Below, piece after piece: positions 7,566 through 15,639 of a DNA stretch of 64,000 bases; positions within the stretch are counted from its first letter, which is position 1; each line of letters starts with the position of its first letter. Both the position numbers and the translations under genes were made by a program. Below the pieces are notes generated by a model. It saw nothing but the letters and a program-made list of their open reading frames with translations. It did not search any database and had not been told where the DNA came from. The stretch covers positions 1,984,001 through 2,048,000 of the forward strand of contig NZ_CP031969.1 of the NCBI RefSeq assembly GCF_003443735.1, in the 5' to 3' direction. This DNA is from Streptomyces sp. CC0208 (GTDB lineage Bacteria; Actinomycetota; Actinomycetes; Streptomycetales; Streptomycetaceae).

Positions 7566-8906
7566 TCATCCCGCCAGGCTGAAGCGTTCGAAGTGGATCT
7601 GCGGCCCCGGCACGTCCAGCTCGCGCAGGCTGCCCAGGACCGCGTTCATCATCGGGGGCGGTCCGCACAGGAAGACGTCCCTCTCGGCTATGTCGGGCAC
7701 GAGACGCGCCAGCTCGCTCGCCGCCAGCTTGTCGGGCACCGGCGGTCCGGTGACCAGGTGGAGATCGGCGCCCTTGGCGATCGCCAGGTCGCGCAGCTCG
7801 TCGTAGAGGACGGCGTCCCGGTCGGAGCCGACCCGGTAGATGACGACGGCGTGGCCGTGCACCTCCTCCAGCAGGGCCCGGATGGGGGTGACGCCGACGC
7901 CGCCGGCGATGAGCACGGACTCGGGCCGGGTGCGGTGCAGGGCGGTGAAGGCGCCGTAGGGGCCCTCGGCGAAGACCCGGGTGCCGACCTTGAGGTGCCT
8001 CAGGGCGGCGCTGCCCTCACCGGCCGCCTTGGCGGTCAGGCGCAGGGTCCGGCCGTCGGGGGCGGCGGACAGGGAGAAGGGGTTGGCCTGCCACCAGCGG
8101 TCTGCGGTCAGGAACCGCCACAGGAAGAACTGGCCCGCCCGGGCGGGGAGTTGGTCGAGGTCCTTGCCGCTGATGTAGATCGAGACGACGTTGTCGCTCT
8201 CGGGGACGACGGCCGTGACGCGGAACTGGTGGCGCCAGTTCCGCCACAGCGGGAGCACCGCGCGGCCCAGGACGACCGAGCCGAGGGCCACGCTCCAGAT
8301 GCCGTACCAGTACGCGGTGGCCGCGGACGAGGAGGCGAAGGTGGTGCCGACGGCGACCTGGTGGGTGAAGGCGAGCACCACGGCGACGTACGTGTACAGG
8401 TGGATGAAGTGCCAGGTCTCGTACGCGAGGCGGCGCCGGGCGTAGCGGGCGGAGACCGCGCCGACCACGAGGATCAGGAAGAACGCGACGACCGCGCGGA
8501 GAACGCCCTCGGTGGTCTCGGCGAGGTCGACGATCTCGCCGATGGGGCCGACGTCCGTCCCCTGGGCGTAGCCGAAGGAGATGAAGACGACGTGCGCGAG
8601 GAGCGTCCACAGGATGCCGAAGCCGGTCCAGCGGTGCCAGGAGGTCAGCCGGTCCATGCCGATGCGGCGGTCGAGCCAGGGCAGCCGGGCCACCAGGACC
8701 AGCTGGAAGGCCATGATGAGCGCGGCGTACAGGCCGGTGAGGCGGCCGAGCACGATGAGCGCGTTGGAGGCGAAGCCCGCCTGGACGAAGAACCAGGCGA
8801 CGACGGCCGCGTTGGCGGCCAGCACGGCGTAGAGCCCGGTGCGGGCCACCACCCTGGGGCGTTTGATCGCCGTGGGGGGCGTGGGGGGCGATTGGACGGT
8901 CGTCAC
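7566..8906 (-). CDS. Ferric-reductase-like flavocytochrome (membrane FAD/NAD(P)H oxidoreductase)
   Basis: Encodes 446 residues. The N-terminal half has six hydrophobic helices with His residues placed for heme (SWHRWTGF, LLAHVVF, ETWHFIHLYTYV, LAFTHQVAV), the ferric-reductase-like transmembrane domain. Residues about 220-320 form the FAD-binding barrel. The C-terminal NAD(P)H domain shows GGVGVTPIRALLEE and the closing FLCGPPPMMNAV motif. It should take electrons from cytoplasmic NAD(P)H across the membrane. Operon with the FMN-carrying protein and ApbE implies onward transfer through covalently bound FMN. ATG start at 8904-8906; AGGAGCTACGACCC precedes it. The divergent two-component system starts about 150 bases away. 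Confidence 0.88.
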   Translation of the reverse strand: MTTVQSPPTPPTAIKRPRVVARTGLYAVLAANAAVVAWFFVQAGFASNALIVLGRLTGLYAALIMAFQLVLVARLPWLDRRIGMDRLTSWHRWTGFGILWTLLAHVVFISFGYAQGTDVGPIGEIVDLAETTEGVLRAVVAFFLILVVGAVSARYARRRLAYETWHFIHLYTYVAVVLAFTHQVAVGTTFASSSAATAYWYGIWSVALGSVVLGRAVLPLWRNWRHQFRVTAVVPESDNVVSIYISGKDLDQLPARAGQFFLWRFLTADRWWQANPFSLSAAPDGRTLRLTAKAAGEGSAALRHLKVGTRVFAEGPYGAFTALHRTRPESVLIAGGVGVTPIRALLEEVHGHAVVIYRVGSDRDAVLYDELRDLAIAKGADLHLVTGPPVPDKLAASELARLVPDIAERDVFLCGPPPMMNAVLGSLRELDVPGPQIHFERFSLAG

Positions 8907-8970
8907 GGGTCGTAGCTCCTTGGTCGGGGCCTTCGGATAACCGGGTGGACAACCGAGCTTCTCCGGCGGG

Positions 8971-8989
8971 AGCTGTCGATCAGCTGTCG
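8971..8989. promoter_or_regulatory. Direct repeat AGCTGTCG x2, 11-bp period, in the divergent promoter region
   Basis: AGCTGTCG occurs at 8971-8978 and 8982-8989, one helical turn apart, between the flavocytochrome operon and the response-regulator gene. OmpR/PhoB-type regulators usually bind direct repeats with this 11-bp period, so this is a candidate site for the neighbouring regulator; this is inference. Confidence 0.5.
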
Positions 8990-9053
8990 TACAACTTTCA
9001 AGAGCTTATCGATATGCGCGCGGGCCCCACCCCGCTCTGGCTTTCCGGCCGCT

Positions 9054-9761
9054 GTGAAGCACTATGAGCGGGTGGAAAAAGTACGACTCCTCGTCGTGGA
9101 CGACGACCCGCCGATCGCCGATCTCGTGGCGACGGTCGCCCGCTACGAGGGCTGGGAGGCGGTCACCGCCAACTCCGGCGAGGAGGCGCTCAGCCGCGCC
9201 GCCGAGTTCCGTCCGGACATCGTGGTGCTCGATCTGATGCTGCCCGACCTCGACGGCTTCGGTGTCCTGGACCGGCTGCGCCGCTCGGGCACGATGGTGC
9301 CCGTGGTGTTCCTCACGGCCCGGGACGCGGTCGCCGACCGGGTGGCGGGGCTGACCCGGGGCGGGGACGACTACCTCGTCAAGCCGTTCGCGGTGGAGGA
9401 GCTGATGGCCCGGCTGCGGACCGTGCTGCGGCGCAGCGCCGGGCCCGGCTTCCAGCGCTCGGTGCTCCGGGTCGCGGACCTCACGATGGACGAGGACACC
9501 CGTGAGGTGCGCCGCGGCGACAAGCTGCTCACGCTCACCCCGACCGAGTACGAGGTGCTCAGGTATCTGATGCGCAAGTCGCCGACCGTGCTCACCAAGG
9601 CGCAGATCCTCGACCATGTGTGGGAGTACGGCTTCGGCGGCCGCTCCAACGTCGTCGAGCTGGTCGTCAGCCGGCTGCGCCGCAAGCTGGACGACACGGG
9701 CGAACCGCTGATCCACACCGTGCGGGGCTTCGGGTACGTCGTCCGGCAGGCCGCCGAGTGA
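9054..9761 (+). CDS. OmpR-family response regulator
   Basis: Encodes 235 residues from the GTG at 9054, or 229 from the GTG at 9072 (MEKVRLLVVDDD), which fits the family better; neither has a good ribosome site. The receiver domain has the acidic pair DDD, phosphoacceptor Asp in VVLDLMLPD, the Thr of FLTARD and the Lys of LVKPF. The C-terminal winged helix ends in RRKLDDTGEPLIHTVRGFGYVVR. It overlaps the kinase gene by four bases (GTGA), forming a pair. Divergence from the flavin electron-transfer operon suggests that operon as a target, with the direct repeat at 8971-8989 as a possible site. Confidence 0.93.
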   Translation: MKHYERVEKVRLLVVDDDPPIADLVATVARYEGWEAVTANSGEEALSRAAEFRPDIVVLDLMLPDLDGFGVLDRLRRSGTMVPVVFLTARDAVADRVAGLTRGGDDYLVKPFAVEELMARLRTVLRRSAGPGFQRSVLRVADLTMDEDTREVRRGDKLLTLTPTEYEVLRYLMRKSPTVLTKAQILDHVWEYGFGGRSNVVELVVSRLRRKLDDTGEPLIHTVRGFGYVVRQAAE

Positions 9762-11215
9762 GGTCCCTTTTCGGCCGGGTGCGGTCGGCGTACCGGAGGA
9801 TGCGGCTCGGGACCCGGCTGGCGCTGGGCCTCGGGGCGCTGGCCCTGGTGGTGTTCGCGGTGGTGGGCACCGCGCTGACGACGTACATGCGGGACTATCT
9901 GTCGGCCCAGCTCAACGAGCAGTTGTCGCTCGCCCAGGTTGCCCAGTCGAAGAGCATCGCCGATTCCGGCACGCTCGCCGGCAAGAAGTACTGGGCCTGG
10001 TACTACGCGGTGTACGACATCAAGAACGGCACCCCGCAGCTGCGCAGGCCCGAGGACCCCTCCGACCTGCCGGAGGACGTCGGCGAGCTCACCGGCGTCG
10101 CGAAGGCGCAGACCGTCGCGCACACCGAGGTCCTGGCCACCGAGCACCTGAAGGGCCAGGGCGAGTACCGGCTGCGCGCCTGCGAGGTGGAGCCCGGTGT
10201 GGTCCTGGTCAGCGCGGCTCCCATGGCCGACATCGACGCCACGGTACGGCGGCTGATCACGGTCCAGGTCGTCGCCTTCGGGCTCGCCCTGCTGGCGCTC
10301 GTGGTGGTCGGCCGCAAGCTGCTGCGCCGGGGCATGAAGCCGCTGAGCGACATGGCGCACACCGCGCACGGCATCGCCCTGCACGACCTCACCGAGACGG
10401 CGTCCCGGCTGCCGCTGCGCGCCGACAAGCGGGGCGGCGGGCCGGAGGTGGAGGAGCTGCGGACGGCGTTCAACACCATGCTGGAGCACATCGACGACTC
10501 GCTCGCGGTCCGCGCGGCGGCCGAGCAGCGGCTGCGCCGGTTCGTCGCGGACGCCTCGCACGAGCTGCGCACGCCCTTGATGTCGGTACGCGGCTACGCG
10601 GACCTCTTCCAGTACGCCGCCGCCAACGCCCCCGAGGAGCGGGACAAGCACCTGGCCCGGCTGCGCGCCGAGGCCGCCCGCATGGGTTTCCTGCTGGACG
10701 ACCTGCTGCTGCTCGCCCGGCTGGACGCGGCGGAGGTGGAGACCCCGCTCAGGCCCGTCGAGGTGGATCTGGTGGAGCTGGCGGAGCACGCGGCCGACGC
10801 GTTCCGCGCGAGCCACCCGGACCATCCGCTGTCCTTCGAGGAGGGGCCGCAGGCACTCAAGCTGCGCCTCGACCCGCAGCGCGTGCGCCAGGTGCTCGAC
10901 AACCTCCTCACCAACGCGGCCGTGCACACCCCGGCGGGCACGGCGGTGTCGGTCGGCGTGCGGGTGCGGGACGGGCACGCCCGGGTGCGGATCGCCGACG
11001 CCGGGCCGGGCGTCCCGGCCGTCGACCAGGAACGGGTCTTCGACCGCTTCTACCGCGTCGACAAGGCCCGCAGCCGAGACCGGGGCGGCAGCGGCCTCGG
11101 CCTCGCGGTGGCGAGCTCCCTGGTGCGGGCGCACGGCGGCACGATCGAGCTGGACAGCGTGCCCGGCTCGACGGTGTTCACGGTGTCGCTGCCGCTGAGC
11201 CCGGCCCGGCCGTGA
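9758..11215 (+). CDS. Sensor histidine kinase
   Basis: Encodes 485 residues from a GTG start overlapping the regulator stop. Two membrane helices (about 20-45 and 160-185) flank a ~110-residue extracytoplasmic sensor region. A HAMP domain follows, then the HisKA helix with FVADASHELRTPL (phosphorylated His) and an ATPase domain with N box QVLDNLLTNAAVHTP, G1 DAGPGVP, F box RFYRVD and G2 GGSGLGLAV. It phosphorylates the adjacent regulator. The sensed signal is unknown; the neighbourhood suggests envelope redox state. Confidence 0.93.
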   Translation: MRSLFGRVRSAYRRMRLGTRLALGLGALALVVFAVVGTALTTYMRDYLSAQLNEQLSLAQVAQSKSIADSGTLAGKKYWAWYYAVYDIKNGTPQLRRPEDPSDLPEDVGELTGVAKAQTVAHTEVLATEHLKGQGEYRLRACEVEPGVVLVSAAPMADIDATVRRLITVQVVAFGLALLALVVVGRKLLRRGMKPLSDMAHTAHGIALHDLTETASRLPLRADKRGGGPEVEELRTAFNTMLEHIDDSLAVRAAAEQRLRRFVADASHELRTPLMSVRGYADLFQYAAANAPEERDKHLARLRAEAARMGFLLDDLLLLARLDAAEVETPLRPVEVDLVELAEHAADAFRASHPDHPLSFEEGPQALKLRLDPQRVRQVLDNLLTNAAVHTPAGTAVSVGVRVRDGHARVRIADAGPGVPAVDQERVFDRFYRVDKARSRDRGGSGLGLAVASSLVRAHGGTIELDSVPGSTVFTVSLPLSPARP

Positions 11216-11273
11216 GTCTTACGAAGCCGTGACGTGACGCGCGCGGCCCGGCCGTCCGGGCCGGTCAGGGCCC

Positions 11274-11279
11274 TAGCGT
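11274..11279 (+). promoter_or_regulatory. Candidate -10 hexamer TAGCGT for a leaderless epimerase mRNA
   Basis: TAGCGT lies six bases before the ATG at 11286 and no ribosome site precedes that ATG, a pattern typical of leaderless Streptomyces transcripts. No convincing -35 was seen. Confidence 0.4.
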
Positions 11280-11285
11280 GAGGGC

Positions 11286-12287
11286 ATGCGCGTACTGGTC
11301 ACCGGCGGTGCCGGTTTCATCGGGTCCCAGATCGTCGAGGCGCTCGCGGCACACGGCCACGAGCCCCTCCTGTACGACGTCCGGTCAGACCCGGCGTCCG
11401 ACGTGCGGGACCCCGACGCCGTCCGTCACGCCCTGGGCGGAGTGGACGCGGTGTGCCACCAGGCGGCCATGGTGGGCCTCGGTGTGGACTTCGCCGACGC
11501 CCCGGGGTACGTCTCCCACAACGACCTCGGTACGGCGGTCCTGCTCGCCGCGATGGCCGAAGCGGGAGTGCGGCGGCTGGTGCTGGCCGGGTCGATGGTG
11601 GTGTACGGCGAGGGCCGGTACGCCTGCGCCGTGCACGGGACCGTACGGCCGGGTCCGCGGGCCGTGGCCGACCTGGACGCGGGGCGCTTCGAGCCACCGT
11701 GTCCGCAGTGCGGCGCGGACCTCTGTCCCGGTCTGGTCGGCGAGGACGCCCCGGTCGACCCGCGGAACGTCTACGCGGCGACCAAGCTCGCCCAGGAGCA
11801 TCTGGCGGCGTCCTGGGCGCGGGCCACGGGCGGGTCCGCGGTGGCCCTGCGCTACCACAACGTGTACGGCCCGGGCATGCCCCGCGACACCCCGTACGCC
11901 GGCGTCGCCTCCTTCTTCCGCTCCGCGCTCGCCCGCGGTGAGGCCCCGCGCGTCTTCGAGGACGGCGGTCAGCGCCGGGACTTCGTGCACGTACGGGATG
12001 TGGCGGCGGCCAACGTGGCGGCGCTGGAGGCGAGTTCGCGGGACGGCGCGCTCACGTCGTACAACACGGGAAGCGGCGAGCCGCACACCGTGGGCGAGAT
12101 GGCCCGCGCGCTAGCCGAGGCGTACGGCGGTCCCGGGCCCGTGGTCACCGGGGAGTACCGCCTCGGGGACGTACGGCACATCACGGCGGACTCGGCGCGG
12201 CTGCGGGCGGAGCTGGGGTGGAAGGCGGAGGTCGGATTCGCCGAGGGAATGCGGGAGTTCGCGGGCGCGGGAATGCGGGACGCGTAG
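11286..12287 (+). CDS. NAD-dependent nucleotide-sugar epimerase/dehydratase (extended SDR)
   Basis: Encodes 333 residues. It opens with MRVLVTGGAGFIGSQIVEAL (Rossmann GxxGxxG). The catalytic Ser-Tyr-Lys set appears as LAGSMVVYG and NVYAATKLAQEH. The substrate region reads YHNVYGPGMP. The family interconverts or dehydrates NDP-sugars such as UDP-glucose/galactose. An unusual insert around residues 135-150 contains CPQCGADLC, a possible zinc-ribbon. Downstream genes (GT2, DUF2064) on the same strand make a role in envelope glycan supply likely. The next gene on the other strand ends 107 bases away, with two hairpins between. Confidence 0.85.
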   Translation: MRVLVTGGAGFIGSQIVEALAAHGHEPLLYDVRSDPASDVRDPDAVRHALGGVDAVCHQAAMVGLGVDFADAPGYVSHNDLGTAVLLAAMAEAGVRRLVLAGSMVVYGEGRYACAVHGTVRPGPRAVADLDAGRFEPPCPQCGADLCPGLVGEDAPVDPRNVYAATKLAQEHLAASWARATGGSAVALRYHNVYGPGMPRDTPYAGVASFFRSALARGEAPRVFEDGGQRRDFVHVRDVAAANVAALEASSRDGALTSYNTGSGEPHTVGEMARALAEAYGGPGPVVTGEYRLGDVRHITADSARLRAELGWKAEVGFAEGMREFAGAGMRDA

Positions 12288-12299
12288 CCGCGGTGGACC

Positions 12300-12343
12300 G
12301 GTGGTGCCGCCCGCGAAGGAAAGCGGCCGTGGGCGGCACCACC
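12300..12343. terminator. Hairpin 1 between epimerase and histidine kinase
   Basis: A perfect 13-base inverted repeat (GGTGGTGCCGCCC and its complement) with an 18-base loop follows the epimerase stop; the genes converge here. Confidence 0.75.
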
Positions 12344-12350
12344 ATGTTTC

Positions 12351-12377
12351 GAGCGGCCCCTTTCCGAGGGGCCGCTC
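12351..12377. terminator. Hairpin 2 between epimerase and histidine kinase
   Basis: Perfect 11-base arms (GAGCGGCCCCT and complement), 5-base loop, then TTTC. It is a second compact terminator-like stem, 7 bases after the first. Confidence 0.8.
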
Positions 12378-12394
12378 TTTCACGAGGCGCCCTT

Positions 12395-13507
12395 TCAGGA
12401 GGCCGCCGACGGCAGCACCACCTCGAAGCGGCAGCCGCCCGGCACATTGCGTACGGTGGCCCGGCCCGCGTGGGCCTCCACGATGCCCCGCACGATCGCG
12501 AGGCCGAGTCCGGCCCCGGCAGGCGGAGTCCGGGCGTGGGTGCCGCGCCAGCCGGTGTCGAAGACGCGGGGCAGATCCTCCTCGGGGATACCGCCGCAGC
12601 CGTCCGTGACGGACACGACGACACCCTCGGCACGGTGCTCGGCGGCCACCGCGACCGTGCCGTCGGCGGGAGTGCGGCGGATGGCGTTGACGAGGAGGTT
12701 GCCGAGCACGCGGCTCATCTCCTTGCCGTCCACCTCGACCGGAACGGCCGCCACCCGGTCGCCGACCAGCCGTACGCCGTGCTCGCGGGCCAGCGGGTCG
12801 GCGCCCGCGAGAGCGTCCGAGACGAGGTCGTACAGGGAGATCCGGCTCGGGCTCAGCGCCAGCGCCCCCGCGTGGATGCGGGAGAGCTCGAAGAGGTCGC
12901 CGACCATGTCGTTGAGGCGTTCGACCTCGGTGCGGATCTGCCGCAGGTAGCGGGCGGGGTCGGCGGCGACGCCGTCCTCCAGGGCCTCGGACATCGCGCG
13001 CAGGCCGGCGAGCGGGGTGCGCAGGTCGTGGGAGATCCAGGCGACGAGTTCGCGCCGGGAGGACTCCAGGGCGCGTTCGCGCTCCCGGGACTCGGCGAGT
13101 TTGGCGCTGGTGAGCTCCAACTCCCGGCTCAGGTCGGTGAGTTCGGCGGTCGTGGGGCCGCCGGGCGAGGTGAAGTCGCCGCCGTCGCCGAAGGAGCGGG
13201 CGGCGAGCGTGAGGGCCCGGCTGCGGGCGGAGACCCAGCGGCCGAGCAGCAGGGCGGTGGCCAGCGAGACCACGGCGGCCATCAGCACGACGGTCGTGAC
13301 GACCCTGAGGTCGTGCCCGGACAGGAACATGGCCTGGGCGACCGCGAGCGTCCCGGCCAGCATCGCGGTGACGCCGACGGCGGCGACCACGGTCAGGTGC
13401 AGGGAGAGCGAGCGGCGGCGGATCAGCAGCAGCACCCAGGCGCCGAGGAGTCCGGCGAGGACGGCGCCGAGGAAGGCGTAGAGGGCGATGAGAAGCATGT
13501 CGCTCAT
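12395..13507 (-). CDS. Sensor histidine kinase
   Basis: Encodes 370 residues from ATG at 13505-13507, which overlaps the regulator stop by four bases. Two membrane helices at about 4-30 and 38-60/75-95 leave almost no extracellular domain, so it probably senses within or near the membrane. HAMP-like linker, then HisKA with LVAWISHDLRTPL, N box RVLGNLLVNAIRRTP, DGCGGIP and GAGLGLAIV. It is the partner of the regulator at 13504-14226. The pair sits between the epimerase and the glycosyltransferase genes. Confidence 0.93.
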   Translation of the reverse strand: MSDMLLIALYAFLGAVLAGLLGAWVLLLIRRRSLSLHLTVVAAVGVTAMLAGTLAVAQAMFLSGHDLRVVTTVVLMAAVVSLATALLLGRWVSARSRALTLAARSFGDGGDFTSPGGPTTAELTDLSRELELTSAKLAESRERERALESSRRELVAWISHDLRTPLAGLRAMSEALEDGVAADPARYLRQIRTEVERLNDMVGDLFELSRIHAGALALSPSRISLYDLVSDALAGADPLAREHGVRLVGDRVAAVPVEVDGKEMSRVLGNLLVNAIRRTPADGTVAVAAEHRAEGVVVSVTDGCGGIPEEDLPRVFDTGWRGTHARTPPAGAGLGLAIVRGIVEAHAGRATVRNVPGGCRFEVVLPSAAS

Positions 13508-14226
13508 GGCCGGGCCCCGCTTTCCGCGGCGCTTTCGAAGCGGTATCCGACGCCCCAGACGGTCTGGATGAGCCGCGGGCGCGCCGGGTCGTCCTCGACC
13601 TTTCCGCGCAGCCTGCGGATGTGGACGGTGACGGTGGACAGGTCGCCGAAGTCCCAGCCCCACACCTCACGCATCAGGTCCTCGCGGCCGAAGACCCGGC
13701 CGGGGTGGCGCAGGAAGAACGCGAGGAGGTCGAACTCGCGGATGGTGAGGGCGAGTTCGGTGCCGTTCTTGACGGCACGGCGGGCCTGCGGATCGAGGCT
13801 CAGCCCGGCCGCGCGGAGGGCTCCGGACTGCTCGGCGGGCCGGGAGCGGCGCAGCACGGACTCGACGCGCAGCACCAGTTCGCGGGGGCTGAAGGGCTTG
13901 GTGACATAGTCGTCGGCGCCGACCTCAAGGCCCAGGATGCGGTCGTCCTCGTCGCCGCGGGCGGTGAGCATGATGACCGGGACGGGTCCGCGTCCCCGCA
14001 TCCGGCGGCACACCTCCAGGCCGTCCATGCCGGGCAGCATCAGGTCGAGGACGACGAGGTCCGGGCGGTGCGCGGCGGCGCGGGCGAGTGCCTCGGGGCC
14101 GTCGGCTGCCCGGTCCACGAGGTATCCGGCCCGGTCCAGATAGCCGGAGACCACCTCGGCGACGGTGGGGTCGTCGTCGACGACGAGGACCCGGGGCCGG
14201 GTCTGTGCGTACTGCTGCTGCTCCAT
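13504..14226 (-). CDS. OmpR-family response regulator
   Basis: Encodes 240 residues. The receiver has VVDDDP, phosphoacceptor Asp in VVLDLMLPGMDG, Thr in MLTARG and Lys in VTKPF. The winged helix ends in DDPARPRLIQTVWGVGYRF. The start ATG at 14224-14226 (MEQQQYAQTRPRVLVVDDD) has GAGG about 8 bases upstream. It is divergent from the GT2 gene (112 bases between starts) and may control it; no clear operator repeat was seen there. Confidence 0.93.
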   Translation of the reverse strand: MEQQQYAQTRPRVLVVDDDPTVAEVVSGYLDRAGYLVDRAADGPEALARAAAHRPDLVVLDLMLPGMDGLEVCRRMRGRGPVPVIMLTARGDEDDRILGLEVGADDYVTKPFSPRELVLRVESVLRRSRPAEQSGALRAAGLSLDPQARRAVKNGTELALTIREFDLLAFFLRHPGRVFGREDLMREVWGWDFGDLSTVTVHIRRLRGKVEDDPARPRLIQTVWGVGYRFESAAESGARP

Positions 14227-14338
14227 GCCGCCAGCCTCGCACCGCGCGCGCGAATGTGCCGCAGGCCGCCTCCGACGTCCTTGTTTCGTAAGGAGCCGGA
14301 GTCCGGTTTGCGCGCTTTGCGTTCGTAGGGTGATAGCC

Positions 14339-15034
14339 GTGACGACCCCTTCACTGAACGAACCGGCGGCGTCCGTGGACGTCGTGCTGCCCTGTCTGGA
14401 CGAGGCCGGGGCCCTGCCGTGGGTGCTGGAACGCATTCCGCCCGGCTGGCGCGCGCTAGTCGTCGACAACGGCTCCACGGACGGTTCCGCCCGTATCGCC
14501 CACGCTCTCGGCGCGACCGTCGTGCGCGAGGAGCGGCGCGGTTTCGGCGCCGCCTGCCATGCGGGGCTGACCGCGGCCACGGCCGACATCGTGTGCTTCT
14601 GCGACTGCGACGCCTCCCTGGACCCCTCCGACCTGGTGCCGTTCGTGGCCGAGGTGCTGGCCGGCGAGGCGGACCTCGTGCTCGGCCGGCGCCGCCCGCA
14701 GGCCCGCGGTGCCTGGCCGCCGCACGCCCGGGCGGGCAACCTCGCGCTCGCCCGGCTGCTGCGCCGCCGCACCGGTCTGCGCCTGCGTGACCTGGGGCCC
14801 CTGCGGGCCGCCCGGCGCGAGCCGCTGCTCGCCCTCGGCCTGACGGACCGGCGCAGCGGCTACCCCCTGCAGATGGTGGTGCGGGCGGCCGACGCGGGCT
14901 GGCGGATCACCGAGCACGACGTGCCGTACCACCCGCGCACCGGCGCCTCCAAGGTGACGGGCACCTGGCGGGGCACCTGGCAGGCGGTGCGGGACATGAG
15001 CCACGTCCTGAACGAGACGGGGGTGCGCGCGTGA
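14339..15034 (+). CDS. Family 2 glycosyltransferase (dolichol-phosphate-mannose synthase-like)
   Basis: Encodes 231 residues of a GT-A fold. The N-terminus VDVVLPCLDEAGALPWVL and VVDNGSTDGS bind the nucleotide, and CFCDCDASLDP carries the metal-binding DxD. The C-terminal part (KVTGTWRGTWQAVRDM) resembles polyprenyl-phosphate glycosyltransferases. I chose GTG at 14339 with AGGG eight bases upstream; an alternative GTG lies at 14330. It overlaps the next gene by four bases. The likely product is a lipid-linked sugar or a transferred sugar used in envelope glycans; the GT-C-like protein at 18355 could be a consumer. Confidence 0.87.
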   Translation: MTTPSLNEPAASVDVVLPCLDEAGALPWVLERIPPGWRALVVDNGSTDGSARIAHALGATVVREERRGFGAACHAGLTAATADIVCFCDCDASLDPSDLVPFVAEVLAGEADLVLGRRRPQARGAWPPHARAGNLALARLLRRRTGLRLRDLGPLRAARREPLLALGLTDRRSGYPLQMVVRAADAGWRITEHDVPYHPRTGASKVTGTWRGTWQAVRDMSHVLNETGVRA

Positions 15035-15639
15035 CCACGCTGCTCGTCATCGCCAAGGAGCCGAGGCCGGGGCGGGTGAAGACCCGGCTCACCCCGCCGT
15101 TCACGCCCGAGGAGGCGGCCGCGCTGGCCGAGGCGTCCCTCGCGGACACCCTCGACGTCGTGGCCCGTACCCCGGCCCGGCGCCGGGTGCTGGTCCTGGA
15201 GGGCACGCCGGGCCCCTGGCTGCCGCCGGGTTTCGAGGTCGTCCGGCAGTGCGCGGGCGGTCTCGACGAACGGCTGGCCGCCGCCTTCGCGGGCTGCGAA
15301 GGACCGGCCCTGCTCATCGGCATGGACACGCCCCAGGTGACTCCGGAGGTGCTCACGGTGGACTTCGCCGACTGCGATGCGTACTTCGGGCCGGCCGTGG
15401 ACGGCGGCTTCTGGGCCCTGGGCCTCGCGAAGCCCGACCCGGCCCTGCTGCGCGGGGTCCCGATGTCGACGCCCCGCACCGGCGCGGCCCAGCGCGCCCG
15501 GCTGACCGGACTGCGGGTGCGGGAGCTGCCGCCGCTGCGGGACGTGGACACGGCGTACGACGCGGAACTGGTGGCGCGGGCGGCACCGGACGGACGGTTC
15601 GCGGCGGAGCTGGCACGGCTCGCGGGGGTGGCGCGGTGA
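15031..15639 (+). CDS. DUF2064 / TIGR04282-type glycosyltransferase-fold protein
   Basis: Encodes 202 residues starting with MTTLLVIAKEPRPGRVKTRL, the diagnostic N-terminus of the DUF2064 family (nucleotidyltransferase-like GT-A fold). The conserved centre ALLIGMDTPQV matches the family's GxDxP motif, and AVDGGFWALG follows. Function is not established; the family often pairs with a GT2 gene in operons, as here (GTGA overlap on both sides). The fold suggests nucleotide-sugar or phosphosugar handling. Confidence 0.85.
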   Translation: MTTLLVIAKEPRPGRVKTRLTPPFTPEEAAALAEASLADTLDVVARTPARRRVLVLEGTPGPWLPPGFEVVRQCAGGLDERLAAAFAGCEGPALLIGMDTPQVTPEVLTVDFADCDAYFGPAVDGGFWALGLAKPDPALLRGVPMSTPRTGAAQRARLTGLRVRELPPLRDVDTAYDAELVARAAPDGRFAAELARLAGVAR

